Shown here: positions 13,030 through 23,300 of the stretch, piece by piece | How the letters are laid out: each line of letters opens with the position of its first letter | How positions within the stretch are numbered: position 1 is the first letter of the stretch | From: a virus | Virus record (IMG/VR): IMGVR_UViG_3300021976_000047 | Span: 1-33,666 of that record | DNA: 33,666 bases | Strand: one strand, 5' to 3' | Notes under the pieces: generated by a model | The model's database searches: none | Seen by the model: the letters and a program-made list of their open reading frames with translations, nothing else | What the model was told of the DNA's origin: nothing | Made by a program: the position numbers and the translations under genes

Positions 13030-16000
13030 ATGGCAGGGATCTCCCAGCAGTTCATCGACGTTCTGCCCGAGATGTCGGGGTTCGCCCCGCAGCTCCGCAG
13101 GGGCTTGGACACCGCGAAGTCCCGCGCTGACTTCCAGATCTCCCCCACGGTCGACACCAAGAAGATGCTCAGCGGTGTGGGTCGCGGTGCGATGAACGCG
13201 GGAAAGACCGGAGGCAAGCTCTTCGGTGACACGTTCAAGGGCGCGGTCGGCAAGATCGCTCTCGGAACCTTCCTCGGCAACGCCCTCACGGGAGGCGTCA
13301 AGGCTGGGATGTCCGGCCTGAAGAAGCTCCTCTCCGACTCCTTCGCCGAAGCCGCTGAATCGATCGAGGTCGGCAAGAAGACCGAGCAGCTGATCAAGAC
13401 CACCGGCAAGGCCGCGAACCTCAGCGCGGCCCAGGTCGGCAAGCTGGCTGAGTCCATCAGCGCCAAGACCGCAGTGGACGATGAGGCGATCCAGTCCGGA
13501 GCGAACCTGCTGCTGACGTTCAAGATGGTCCGTAACGAGGTCGGCAAGGGCAACAACGTCTTCGACCGCGCTACCCAGGCTGCGGTGGACCTGGCTGCGA
13601 CTGGGTTCGGCTCCATCGAGGGCAACTCAAAAATGCTCGGCAAGGCTTTGCAGGACCCGCTCAAGGGTCTCGCCGCGTTGTCGAAGGCTGGGGTCACCTT
13701 CACCGAGGGCCAGAAGAAGCAGATCAAGGCGATGGTCGAGTCCGGCGATCTGCTCGGTGCTCAAAAGATCATTTTGGACGAGCTGGAAGGCCAGGTCGGA
13801 GGAGTCGCCGCAGCCTCCGCGTCCAACGTCAAGAAGATGCAGGTCTCCTGGGGAAACCTGAAGGAGCAGCTCGGCACTGCGCTGATGCCCGCCTTCGAGT
13901 CCCTCGCCGGGGTCATCAACAAGCACGTGTTCCCTGCGATGAGCAAGGCGATCGAGAAGACCGAGAAGCTGAAGCCGGTCTTCGACAACACCTCCGACGC
14001 GATCACGATCTTTGCCAACGTCTGGACCGGTAAGGGATCAGGCGACCTGACGCGGGACCCACCGTGGATGGACCGGGCAATCGACATCGCGGAGAAGACC
14101 CGCAACGCCTACGACACCTTGGCCTCGGGTGTCTCCAAGTCGTTCAAGACGATCGGCGCGGCCGGAGCGCTCTTGGGTGGCGGGAAATTCACCAAGGAGA
14201 TTGGCGAGGCCCTCGGGGTGAAGGGGAACTCCCCCGTCGTCAAGGGCATCCTCGGTATCCGGAAGTTCTTCGTGGATGCTTTCGGCAACATTGACTTCGA
14301 GAAGGTCAAGACTGACCTGAAGCGGGTGGTCGACGGACTCCAGCCGATCCTGGCCCCGATCGGACGAATCGTCTCCTCCGCGTTCGCTGCCCTGAACGGG
14401 TTGAAGGAGACCGTCCTCACCAACGTCGCAGACCTGGTCGAGGAGCATGGGCCGAAGATCGCCCAGTTCTTCAAGGACATCGAGCCCGGCATCTCCAAGC
14501 TGGTGACCGGGATCGGTGACTTCGGCGAGAAGGCTGCGCCCGTCATCAAGGGCATCATCGACGAGATCCTCAGCGCCCTGGAGCGCAACGGCCCCCAGAT
14601 CAACAGCATGCTCACCTCGCTCGGCAGCATCTTCGAGAACCTGGGCAAGGTCATGGAGAAGGTCGGCCCGGTCATCGCTCCGATCATCGGCAAGGTCCTC
14701 GACACTGCGATCGGTCTGGCTGACGCTGCGCTGAAGGTCATCGACGGGATCTTCACCTCGATCACGGGCTTGTTCTCCGGTGACCAGAAGCAGATCAACG
14801 CTGGCCTGGACAAGGTCTTCGAGGGAATCGGTAAGTGGTGGGAGACCAACCAGGAGCTGAACAAGAGCATCTTCTTCAACATCGCGGCGTCGGTGTTCGG
14901 CATCCCCTACGAGGACCTGGAGAAGGCGAAGAAGGCGGTTGACAGTAACTTCGCCTACCTCGGTGGGTCGGCTTCGAAGTCCCTGGAGGACGGGTTCAAG
15001 TCGATCGGCGGTGACCCCAAGGCTTCGACTCAGGTGAATCTTTCGAACATCGTGGCCAAGGCTCTCGCCATCGGCGGTGGAACCATCGCCGGAAACGTGT
15101 CGAACATGAAGAAGAACTTCGATACGGGCTGGGCCACGATCTCCGGAGCGACCGGCCGTGCCTGGGACACCATCAAGTCCACGATCTCCAATCGGTTCAG
15201 CGAGGCTAAGACCAATGTGTCGAACACACTCGGCACGATCGGTGCGACTGTCTCTCAGCACTGGGAAGGTCTGAAGACCAACACCTCCAACGCCTGGGGG
15301 ACGGTCAAGGCGACCGCTACCAGTCGGTTCAACGAGGCGCGGACCAACATCTCCAACACCGCCGGGACCATCGGCGCGACCGTGGCCAACAAGTGGGAGG
15401 GGCTGAAGACCAACACCTCGAACACGTGGAACACCATCAAGTCCACGGCTGCGACGAAGTGGAACGAACTCAAGACCACGGCCAGCAACAAGTTCGGCGA
15501 GATCAAGACCACCATCACCGGGATCTGGGACAGCCTGAAGACCTCGGTCTCCCGCGCCACCTCCGCGATGGGTAAGGCCATCGGTGACGCCTTCAACAAG
15601 ATCAAGGGAGCTGCTGCCACCCCGATCAATTTCGTGATCGGAACCGTCTGGAATGACGGCCTCCGCAAGATGATCAACTCGATCCCCGGAGTCCCCGACT
15701 TCGACCCCGCGCCGACTATCAAGGGCTACGCCCAGGGAGGCGTCCTCCCCGGTTGGAGCCCCGGCAAGGACATCCACCAGTTCACCTCCGCGACCGGTGG
15801 CCGACTGGCCCTGTCCGGTGGCGAGGCGATCATGCGGCCGGAGTTCACCCGTGCGATCGGTGGAGCCTCCGGCGTAGCCGCACTCAACGCCGCAGCTCGT
15901 AAGGGCGGTGGAGCGGCCGTAGCGGCTCTCCTGGGCAGTCAGAACCACGCGGAGGGTGGGCTGGTCAGCTTTAAGGGCGGTCGGTTCACCAGCCCGTTCG

Positions 16001-16770
16001 CAGCTGCCCTGCAGGCGGTGGCCAAGAAGGTCGCCTTCAGCATCTTCCAGGGTGGCTGGCGTCCCGCCACCTCCTACTCGGGAACGTCCCACCAGGGCGA
16101 CGCGGTCGACGCTGGACCGGTCTCGGCCAAGCTCGTCCGGACGATGCGCGACTACGGAGTCGCAGCGTGGGATCGAACGAATATGGGCGCGTGGGCACCC
16201 CACGTTCACGGCGTCCCGGTCAACGGCAAGGTCGGTACCGCACTCGGGTCGGCCAAGTGGCAGGCCAGCGATTACCTCAACGGTGGTAACGGTTTGAACG
16301 GCCGCGACAACGGTGCTGGTTCCGGATACCGCCCCGGAGTCACCCCCGCAGGAGACTTCCTCGGTGGGTTCGCCGACGTGTTCACCAAGCTGCCCGGCCA
16401 GTTCGACGACTTGAAGAAGAACCTCGACTCCATGTCCAACTCCGAGTGGGGAACGATCGCCCGGCAGGCCATCACCCAGCCGATCCGTGACGCTCGGAAC
16501 TGGATCAACGAGAAGATCCCTGGACCTGGACCGCTGCCTGGATTCGCCAGCGGCGGTATCGCCACCAAGGGCGGACTCGCCTCGGTCGGTGAGCGCGGCA
16601 AGGAGACCGTCATGCTCCCCACCGGCTCGGTCACCTACCCGAACGGCCGTGTCGAGATGCAGATCTCGAACTGGGAAGAGGGCAAGGGCTGGTTCGAGAT
16701 GAAGACGCGGGATCAGATCAACCAGAATGAGGCGTTCAACGGTGTGATGAATCGACAGGGAGCCAACTGA
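13030..16770 (+). CDS. Tape measure protein with built-in M15-like peptidase domain
   Basis: A 1246-residue protein that sets tail length and enters the cell wall at infection. It has a strong ribosome binding site (GGAGGAGGG). The N-terminus is Gly/Ala-rich and helical, and the middle is a long coiled or amphipathic region with three 44-residue repeats (728-859). Residues about 1000-1070 form a compact peptidase domain with GTSHQGDAVD (H1021, D1027) and WAPHVHGVPV (H1058, H1060), plus YGVAAWDRTN (1042-1051). This is the actinobacterial D,D-peptidase M15-like pattern and all ligands look intact. It would help the tail cross peptidoglycan. The C-terminus (GFASGGIATKGGLASVGERG) is typical of siphovirus tape measures. 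Confidence 0.92.
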   Translation: MAGISQQFIDVLPEMSGFAPQLRRGLDTAKSRADFQISPTVDTKKMLSGVGRGAMNAGKTGGKLFGDTFKGAVGKIALGTFLGNALTGGVKAGMSGLKKLLSDSFAEAAESIEVGKKTEQLIKTTGKAANLSAAQVGKLAESISAKTAVDDEAIQSGANLLLTFKMVRNEVGKGNNVFDRATQAAVDLAATGFGSIEGNSKMLGKALQDPLKGLAALSKAGVTFTEGQKKQIKAMVESGDLLGAQKIILDELEGQVGGVAAASASNVKKMQVSWGNLKEQLGTALMPAFESLAGVINKHVFPAMSKAIEKTEKLKPVFDNTSDAITIFANVWTGKGSGDLTRDPPWMDRAIDIAEKTRNAYDTLASGVSKSFKTIGAAGALLGGGKFTKEIGEALGVKGNSPVVKGILGIRKFFVDAFGNIDFEKVKTDLKRVVDGLQPILAPIGRIVSSAFAALNGLKETVLTNVADLVEEHGPKIAQFFKDIEPGISKLVTGIGDFGEKAAPVIKGIIDEILSALERNGPQINSMLTSLGSIFENLGKVMEKVGPVIAPIIGKVLDTAIGLADAALKVIDGIFTSITGLFSGDQKQINAGLDKVFEGIGKWWETNQELNKSIFFNIAASVFGIPYEDLEKAKKAVDSNFAYLGGSASKSLEDGFKSIGGDPKASTQVNLSNIVAKALAIGGGTIAGNVSNMKKNFDTGWATISGATGRAWDTIKSTISNRFSEAKTNVSNTLGTIGATVSQHWEGLKTNTSNAWGTVKATATSRFNEARTNISNTAGTIGATVANKWEGLKTNTSNTWNTIKSTAATKWNELKTTASNKFGEIKTTITGIWDSLKTSVSRATSAMGKAIGDAFNKIKGAAATPINFVIGTVWNDGLRKMINSIPGVPDFDPAPTIKGYAQGGVLPGWSPGKDIHQFTSATGGRLALSGGEAIMRPEFTRAIGGASGVAALNAAARKGGGAAVAALLGSQNHAEGGLVSFKGGRFTSPFAAALQAVAKKVAFSIFQGGWRPATSYSGTSHQGDAVDAGPVSAKLVRTMRDYGVAAWDRTNMGAWAPHVHGVPVNGKVGTALGSAKWQASDYLNGGNGLNGRDNGAGSGYRPGVTPAGDFLGGFADVFTKLPGQFDDLKKNLDSMSNSEWGTIARQAITQPIRDARNWINEKIPGPGPLPGFASGGIATKGGLASVGERGKETVMLPTGSVTYPNGRVEMQISNWEEGKGWFEMKTRDQINQNEAFNGVMNRQGAN
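15211..15606 (+). repeat. Three 132-bp (44-residue) repeats in the tape measure gene
   Basis: Units start at 15211, 15343 and 15475, exactly 132 bases apart, and encode the series TNVSNTLGTIGATVSQHWEG, TNISNTAGTIGATVANKWEG and a diverged TTASNKFGEIKTT. The first two are about 70% alike by eye and share the order WEGLKTNTSN. Each unit is four 11-residue turns long. Unit gain or loss would change tail length. Confidence 0.85.
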
Positions 16771-18650
16771 TGGGTACCGGTCGCATCATCAACTTCCTGG
16801 ACACCCATGTCGGTCAGGACCAGCCGCTCACGAACTACAACGCGGGTGGCTCGATGTACATCCGCAACTGGAGCGGCTCCGCGCGGCTGGGCTTCCTCTA
16901 CTGCAACCGCCCAGTCCCACTCGGGGTCACTGTGACCAAGGCCGAGCTGCACTTCTTCGGCTACGCCAAGACGGTCTCCGGGTCGGTCACGATGTACCTG
17001 AAGCGGTTGAAGCAGACCGTCACCTTCTCCAAGCTGAACTGGAACAACCGCCCCACTGCGTTCTACACCACCACGGAGAGGTCGGCCACCAAGTCCGGGA
17101 CCTACCCGGATCAGACCGAGTGGATCGTCAACGTCATGTCCGACGTGCAGACCATCGCCGACGGGAACGCCTGGTACGGGTGGCAGCTTCGGACGAACTG
17201 GGCCACCACCACGTGGAACCCCCGGTTCATGGCCGCGAACCACCCCAACCCCGACCTGCGGCCGTTCCTGGTAGTGGAGTGGTCCGACGCCCCTGACACC
17301 CCGACTCAGCTGTCCCCGTCCAGCGGGAACGTCATCTCCACCCCGGAGCCGATCCTGCGGTTCGACTACACCGATGTGTCAGGTGACACAGAGATCGCGG
17401 CGGTCCAGGTCCAGATCGACACCAACGCCCTCTTCTCCAGCCCCGACTACGACTCGGGTGTGGAGCCGGTCGACGGACCGCAGTGGGACCTCACGGACGA
17501 ATCTTTTACGGCTACCGAGGACACGCTCTACTACTGGCGGGTGAAGGTCCAGGACGGAGCCGGTCTCTGGTCCGGCTGGTCGGCCGCAGCCAGTTTCGTC
17601 TACAAGCCGCTTCCTGTCGTCACCATCGACTCTCCCGCTGAGGACCCGAACGATTTCGTGGATGAGCCGACCCCGGCGATCCTCTGGACCACCACGGGAA
17701 CCCAGGAGTCCTACCAGCTGGGCCTGTACCGGTACGACAGCGCGGGAAAGGCGTTCCTGGTTGACTCCCGCCCCCGCACGGTCTCCGCCACGGGTGACGG
17801 GTACCGCGTACCGGCCGGGGCGATCACGGTGAAGAACGCCACCTACCGGGTCGACGTGCGGATCTACGACGGTGAGGACCGCGAGGCCATCCCGAACGGA
17901 CCCGCCTACACCCAGGTGTCCCGGTTCTTCACCTACCAGTACAGCGCCCTCACGGCCCCTGTGACGAACCTGGAGGGCGCGGGCAATGATCCCTACCCTG
18001 GAGTCGTTTTGGAGTGGGACAGGGCCACCTTCCCCGATTCCTGGGCCATTGAGCGGGACGGAATCGTCATCGCCACCGGTCTCGACCCGGATGACGACAC
18101 CTTCGTCAGCGGAATCCACCACCAGTGGACCGATCGCACCCCGACCAAGGGCAGGGCCCACACCTACTCGGTGCAGGCGATCTCGGAGAACAAGGCCTCC
18201 GCGTCCAACCCGACCGTGGTGGTGACCAACGACATCGTCGGCACCTGGGTGATGGACGGAACCGACGGCGGACCAACGGTTCTGCTCGTACAGGACAAGG
18301 GCCGGACCATGCTGTTCGAGGAGCAGTCGGCCACCTACGCCCCGCTCGGAGCCACCAAGGTCTCACTGGTCACCCAGGGCCTGCGCGGATACACCGGAGA
18401 GATCCAAGGCGAGCTGCACTCCTCGGTCCTGGGTACCTCCGAGACGGCGACCCAGTGGCGGGACCTGATGCTCACCCTGAAGTCCTACGCGGGCCAGATC
18501 GTCTACCTGTTCATCCAGGACATGACCATCCCGGTGGTGCTGCAGAACGTCCAGGTCTACCGCAAGCCACAGCCGGATCTGATCTACGCGGTCAGCTTCA
18601 CCTTCCACCAGCAGGGGGACTTGAACTTCACTCCTCGTCTGGGAGGTTGA
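16770..18650 (+). CDS. Minor tail protein, multi-domain (DNRLRE-like and fibronectin-type)
   Basis: A 626-residue protein whose ATG overlaps the tape measure stop. Residues about 1-165 look like a DNRLRE/carbohydrate-binding-like beta sandwich (VTVTKAELHFFGYAKTVSGS; WIVNVMSDVQTIADG). Residues about 175-480 contain at least two fibronectin type III-like segments (TPTQLSPSSGNVISTPEPIL; LYYWRVKVQDGAGLWSGWSA). The final ~140 residues are a separate beta-rich distal-tail-like domain. It probably forms the tail tip next to the tape measure and helps contact the cell surface. An intragenic operator-like site lies at 17375-17390. Confidence 0.82.
   Translation: MGTGRIINFLDTHVGQDQPLTNYNAGGSMYIRNWSGSARLGFLYCNRPVPLGVTVTKAELHFFGYAKTVSGSVTMYLKRLKQTVTFSKLNWNNRPTAFYTTTERSATKSGTYPDQTEWIVNVMSDVQTIADGNAWYGWQLRTNWATTTWNPRFMAANHPNPDLRPFLVVEWSDAPDTPTQLSPSSGNVISTPEPILRFDYTDVSGDTEIAAVQVQIDTNALFSSPDYDSGVEPVDGPQWDLTDESFTATEDTLYYWRVKVQDGAGLWSGWSAAASFVYKPLPVVTIDSPAEDPNDFVDEPTPAILWTTTGTQESYQLGLYRYDSAGKAFLVDSRPRTVSATGDGYRVPAGAITVKNATYRVDVRIYDGEDREAIPNGPAYTQVSRFFTYQYSALTAPVTNLEGAGNDPYPGVVLEWDRATFPDSWAIERDGIVIATGLDPDDDTFVSGIHHQWTDRTPTKGRAHTYSVQAISENKASASNPTVVVTNDIVGTWVMDGTDGGPTVLLVQDKGRTMLFEEQSATYAPLGATKVSLVTQGLRGYTGEIQGELHSSVLGTSETATQWRDLMLTLKSYAGQIVYLFIQDMTIPVVLQNVQVYRKPQPDLIYAVSFTFHQQGDLNFTPRLGG
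17375..17390. promoter_or_regulatory. Intragenic operator-like site (TGTGTC-AGGT-GACACA)
   Basis: A perfect 6-bp-arm repeat with a 4-base spacer lies inside the minor tail gene, using the rare codon ACA. The spacing is the same as at 19616-19631. Confidence 0.5.
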
Positions 18651-18653
18651 GCC

Positions 18654-19805
18654 GTGAAGAGTCTTGGGCTCACCGCTGCTGACCAGAAGCTGTTCACCTC
18701 TGGCCTGCTCGGCAACCACAGCCTGGAGATCCAGGTCGAGATCCTCAACCGTGGCCACGTGATCCTGTCCGACATCTCCACCATGCTGATGGGCGGTCAG
18801 GTCAATGTGTCCGCCACTGCGGAGGTGACCCGGTCTGCCAGCCTGGAGCTGAAGGACCCGGCGCACCTGCTCAGCTTCGACACCAACAGCCCGCAGGACG
18901 CGGCGATGTTCATGGACCGGATGATTCGGGTGAGCTACCGCGTCCTGTCCTACGACCACCTGAACCGCTGGGTGACCATCCCGATCTTCACCGGGCCGAT
19001 CACCAAGATGAACCGATCCGGGATCATGGTTAACGTCGAATGCATGGGCAAGGAGCACTACGCCAAGAAGCCAGCGTGGCGGAACAAGAACTACGCCATC
19101 GGAACCCTCCGCACTTCGATCGTGCGGGAGCTGCTGGTCAACGTCGGCGAGACCAAGTTCTCCATCGAGGCCTGGGACAAGCGCACCGCCAACAACTACG
19201 GCGTGACCCGCGAGACCGACGTGTGGACCCTGGCTAAAAGAATGGCCGCAGGTCGCCTCCTCTACTACGACGGGGCGGGCACCCTGGTGATGCGCGCTGC
19301 TCTGGCGCGGTCGGTGTTCACCTTCGGAACCGGCGACGGTGGCGCGATCCTGAACGATCCCCAGATCGACTACTCCAGCGACAGCGTCAAGAACATCGTC
19401 TGGGTGATCGGTGGAATCCCCAAGGGTGCGAAGTACCCGGTGCAGTACACCGCCTACGCCGACCGCAACCACCCGATGTCGGCACAGAAGCTGGGCTGGA
19501 ACGAGTCGGCCTGGCATCTACCGGAGAAGATCGAGGACCCGGACCTGCTCTCGGTGTCCGACTGCAAGGAGCGAGCCGACGCCGAGCTGACCCGGCTCCT
19601 GCGGATGTATGTGAATGTGTCGTTTGACACAATCCCCATTCCGCACCTGGAGTGCCTCGACGCCTGCACCTTGTCCCTGGATGGGCTGTCGATCGTGTTC
19701 GGCCTGGATGACTTCTCCATCCCGCTCAAGGTCGGCGACTCGATGACTATCGGGTTTAACGAGATGAGATCGGCCAATGTGACAAAGATCCGGCGGAAGA
19801 AGTGA
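18654..19805 (+). CDS. Minor tail protein (tail-hub/baseplate type)
   Basis: A 383-residue protein from a GTG three bases after the previous stop. The pattern resembles siphovirus tail-hub proteins of the gp27/gp37 type: an N-terminal sandwich (VNVSATAEVTRSASLELKDP), then a long mixed region with GPITKMNRSGIMVNVECMG and a C-terminal barrel (LSIVFGLDDFSIPLKVGDSM). It is third after the tape measure, the usual place for the hub. Assignment is by position and pattern. Confidence 0.75.
   Translation: MKSLGLTAADQKLFTSGLLGNHSLEIQVEILNRGHVILSDISTMLMGGQVNVSATAEVTRSASLELKDPAHLLSFDTNSPQDAAMFMDRMIRVSYRVLSYDHLNRWVTIPIFTGPITKMNRSGIMVNVECMGKEHYAKKPAWRNKNYAIGTLRTSIVRELLVNVGETKFSIEAWDKRTANNYGVTRETDVWTLAKRMAAGRLLYYDGAGTLVMRAALARSVFTFGTGDGGAILNDPQIDYSSDSVKNIVWVIGGIPKGAKYPVQYTAYADRNHPMSAQKLGWNESAWHLPEKIEDPDLLSVSDCKERADAELTRLLRMYVNVSFDTIPIPHLECLDACTLSLDGLSIVFGLDDFSIPLKVGDSMTIGFNEMRSANVTKIRRKK
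19616..19631. promoter_or_regulatory. Intragenic operator-like site (TGTGTC-GTTT-GACACA)
   Basis: A perfect 6-bp-arm repeat with a 4-base spacer near the end of the tail-hub gene. It encodes NVSFDT with rare ACA. Confidence 0.5.
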
Positions 19806-19810
19806 AGTGT

Positions 19811-20296
19811 CTACCGGCTCTGACGGATCTTCCGGCAGGCCTTGCACCATCGGTAGCCCGTAGCCTGAGTGATTCCTGTGTTCTCCGAGGTGAACTCGTG
19901 CCCCCATTTGCAGTGGGTCTTGTTGGCGTTGTGGTGGGTGCCGTGAGTGATCGCGTCCCTCGTGTTCTCCAAGCGGGTCCCGTATCTGAGGTTGCCAGCT
20001 TCGTTGTCCAGGGAGTCTCCGTTGATGTGACGAGTCTCCCGACCTTCGGAGGGTCCAAGGAAGGCCAGGGCTACCAGTTGGTGAACCCGACGCGGCCGGA
20101 ACCTTCCTGTGTCGTCGGAGATGTTGACCTGGTACCTCTGGAATCCTGTGCGATGGGTTTGGATGCTCTGCTTCAGGATTCGCTCTTGGACTCTCCCGTT
20201 CCGGCCGTCGGAGTAGTGAACGTCTCGCCCCCTGCTACGGATCTGGCCGTCGGAGGAGGCTTCGTAGTTGCTGAATCCTGGGATCGTCTTCCACAT
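19811..20296 (-). CDS. HNH homing endonuclease (NUMOD4 + HNH), antisense within the tail region
   Basis: A protein of about 161 residues read against the tail genes. The start region MWKTIPGFSNYEASSDGQIR is a NUMOD4 module. The HNH core follows (VHQLVALAFLGPSEGRETRH, then INGDSLDNEAGNLRYGTR), and the end (HHNANKTHCKWGHEFTSENT; WCKACRK) carries a Cys pair. A -10-like TACACT ends seven bases before the chosen ATG, with no Shine-Dalgarno sequence, so it may be leaderless. A start 24 bases upstream (20320) is also possible. It is a free-standing selfish element placed between two tail genes. The second copy of this family is at 30279. Confidence 0.85.
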   Translation of the reverse strand: MWKTIPGFSNYEASSDGQIRSRGRDVHYSDGRNGRVQERILKQSIQTHRTGFQRYQVNISDDTGRFRPRRVHQLVALAFLGPSEGRETRHINGDSLDNEAGNLRYGTRLENTRDAITHGTHHNANKTHCKWGHEFTSENTGITQATGYRWCKACRKIRQSR

Positions 20297-20394
20297 AATC
20301 CTCAGTGTATCCGTCTTCATGTTCTGCAGGAAGAAGTGATGATCAGGGATACTGGGACCACGGCCGTGAAGGATCAGAGAGGTGGGAACCGCGC

Positions 20395-23300
20395 ATGCTG
20401 ACGGGCAAAGTCCTCGACGTGTCGACACACCCAGCTGGGTCCCTGGTCGCGGAGGAGTACAACCCGTCCCTGCCCGACACTCTCGCGGTCTACGAGGTCT
20501 ACGACTTCAGCCCTGACGGCGGGACCTTGCGGATCGGTGAGCAGACCTTCGACTACCTCACCGTGGACTACGACCTGTCCACCATCACCATCTCGCCCGA
20601 CCAGAACTTCGGCGGGCAGCAGATCGACACCCAGGTCCTGGTCGAGCCGTACGCCGAGACCAAGATGGCCCTGGTCGACCTGAACGATGAGGGTGACGGA
20701 CTTCCGGTTACCGTTACGCACTCGCTCTCCGCGCTCCTGTCCGACGGCCAGCGGGACCCGGACAACATGGAGACCATCACCATCGAGGAGACCTCCCCCG
20801 GTCTCTGGGTCGCGGTCGACATCCTGGACCAGAAGCCGCAGCTCACGACGCCCGTCCTGGACATCTCCCTGACCGACGGGCTCCCCCCTACCGGGAGTCC
20901 CACCCCGACCGTGATCGGCGGTCTGGGGGTCATCCACGCCCGTTGGCCGGGACTGGAGAACGCGGACCCGGTCACCTATGACGTGCACATCAGCGACGAC
21001 CCTGGATTCGCCCCCGTCACCCAGGAAGCGGTTGTTCCCGGAGACCCCACGGTCGATGACCCGTTCGACACCTTGACCGAATGGGACACTCCGGTCGACC
21101 TCGCTCCAATCACCAACCTTCAGAAGCGCCCGAACCCGTCGTCGGGCGGAACCTCTGACTGGTACATCTTGGAAGCCAACGGGTCGGCTATCGAGGACGC
21201 CAGTACCGAGACCTACCAGGCCACCGGTGGGCCAGGTCCTGTGGCCCCTTGGAAACGTGCAGAGCGGATCGGCACCCCTGTTGTCGAAGCTGACTCTCAC
21301 GAGTACAAGCTCATGGCTAGTGGACTTTCGACGTACAAGTACGCCGATGTCGTCCCCGGTGTGAACTACACCTTCTCGATCTGGTTCAAGAGTTCGGTGA
21401 CCGGTCCTGTCGGGATCTACGGGAACTACTACACCGACAGCACGGGGACCGGAGCGTCTACCTTCAGCAGTGGGGTGTCGGCGTTCAACTACACCGTCGC
21501 CGAGACGTGGCAGAGGTTCGAATACACCGCCACCGCTCCTGCGTTGAAGACCGCTGCTGAGTTCAGCCTCCGTCTGGACGAAGACTTGTTCGTGCAGACC
21601 ACGGGGGACTACATCGGCTGGGCTATGGCCACGGTCCTGCCGACCACGGTCGCAGCCACCATCGATCTGGACACCGACTTCATCAACGGCGCGGTGACCG
21701 ACACCTCCGAGTTTGACTACGCCTGGACTGGCACGGCTAACAGCTCCACTTCCACTCGGACGCCGGTCATGCCCGTCAACGGAATCGATCTGCACGACGG
21801 CGCGGTCACCCTCAGCTTGATCCCGCCTGCGGTGGAGAACCTCCTCTGGGACTCTATTCCGATCGGCGGTAGTGACTGGGCGTTCTCGGCCACTGCGGGA
21901 GAGTACGGCGACGGGTTCAACACCGGGACTGGCGCGGGATACGGGGACCCCGGTCCCACCCTGTCGGGAACTCAGGTCGACAACTGGTTCCACACCGAGT
22001 TCTACCCAGGCAACCCCAACGTCTGGGAGTGGGTCGGCACGCCGTCGGAGACCCACTGGAACGACATCGCGGTCCAGCCGGACACCGACTACACCGCCTC
22101 GATCTGGTTCCGGCATCACACCGCCCCTGCTCCGGGTGAGGACCCGGTCTACGGATCGGTTGGCTTCTTCGACTCCGAAGGCTCCCTGATCGGAGGGTTC
22201 CAGTACTCCCCTGACGAGTATCAGGGCGACGCAGACACCTGGTACCGCGCACAGGTCACCGCGACCAGCCCTTCCAACGCTGCGTACGCACGGGTCTACG
22301 GCTGGGTGCAGATCGGTGACATGCCGCTGACCTCCACCTGTGTGGTCGACTTCACCGCCTACTCGCTGCACGAGACCTCCTCCATGAGGGATCTCGATCT
22401 GGACACTGAGCTGGTCTACGGTGACTTCCCCGCTACCGCTACCCACCTGCTTCAGTGGTCGGGTGCGGCGAACTCCTCGTCCTCACTGCGGAAGATCCTC
22501 GCCCCGTTCGAGGATGTTCAGCTGGAGCGGATCAACCCGTTCGATCTGACCAACGCGGTCGCCACCTACACGGTGAACTTCGCAGGGATGGCTGGTGACG
22601 AGGCCCACGCCTCGGTGACCTTCGGCACCACGGGCAACACCATCCAGCTGGACGCCTACGGCGACCGCCTGGTGGGCGTCTACAACGAGATCTCCAACGA
22701 GATGGCCGACCTGAACGCGGCGTCGATCTCGGCGATCCGGGTGTGGCATGACCAGGTCTACTCCGCGCTGGTCCTGGAGGTTTCCCCTGACGGCCTGTCC
22801 TGGACCGAGGCGGTGCGCGGCCCGAGCGCCAGCTTCAACCTCGCCGTTATGGACACGTCAGTCTGGCTCGTCCCCGGCGAGACCGACATCAGCCACGACT
22901 CGACCAACTCCGTCACCCACTTCACGGTCGCCCCGCTCACCGTCCAGACCACCTTGGCCGTCTCCACCGAGTCCACCTCGGTCACGATCAAGTCCCTCCC
23001 CGACGGGTCGCCGTTGCAGTACGGGGTGACCTACTACGTCAAGCTCATCGCCCGTGACGCCGACGGGTCGGCTGACCCCGGTGGTGAAGGTTCCGCCGCT
23101 CCGGTTCAGGTCACCACGCCCGATGTCGCGGCCAACTTCATCTATGGCAACACGATCGTGGCCAACCAGCTCATCGGCGGGGAGATCCAGTCCGACCTGA
23201 TCCTGAGCGGGAACATCAAGACCGCGACCTCAGGTGCCCGTGTCGCCCTGGGCCCGTTTGGCCTGACCGTCTACGACTCGGCTGGTGTACCGACCACCCT

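Noticed and set aside
15211-15606. CRISPR-like spaced repeats
   Set aside because: The repeats are in frame, contiguous and encode a regular helical protein segment. No CRISPR array is seen anywhere in the window.
14038-16209. 723-codon open frame on the minus strand within the tape measure gene
   Set aside because: It mirrors a strongly supported tape measure gene; GC-rich third positions keep the opposite frame open. No domain or ribosome site is seen.
20374-22446. 690-codon minus-strand frame covering the start of the fibre gene
   Set aside because: Mirror of the fibre gene, and no promoter or ribosome site supports it.
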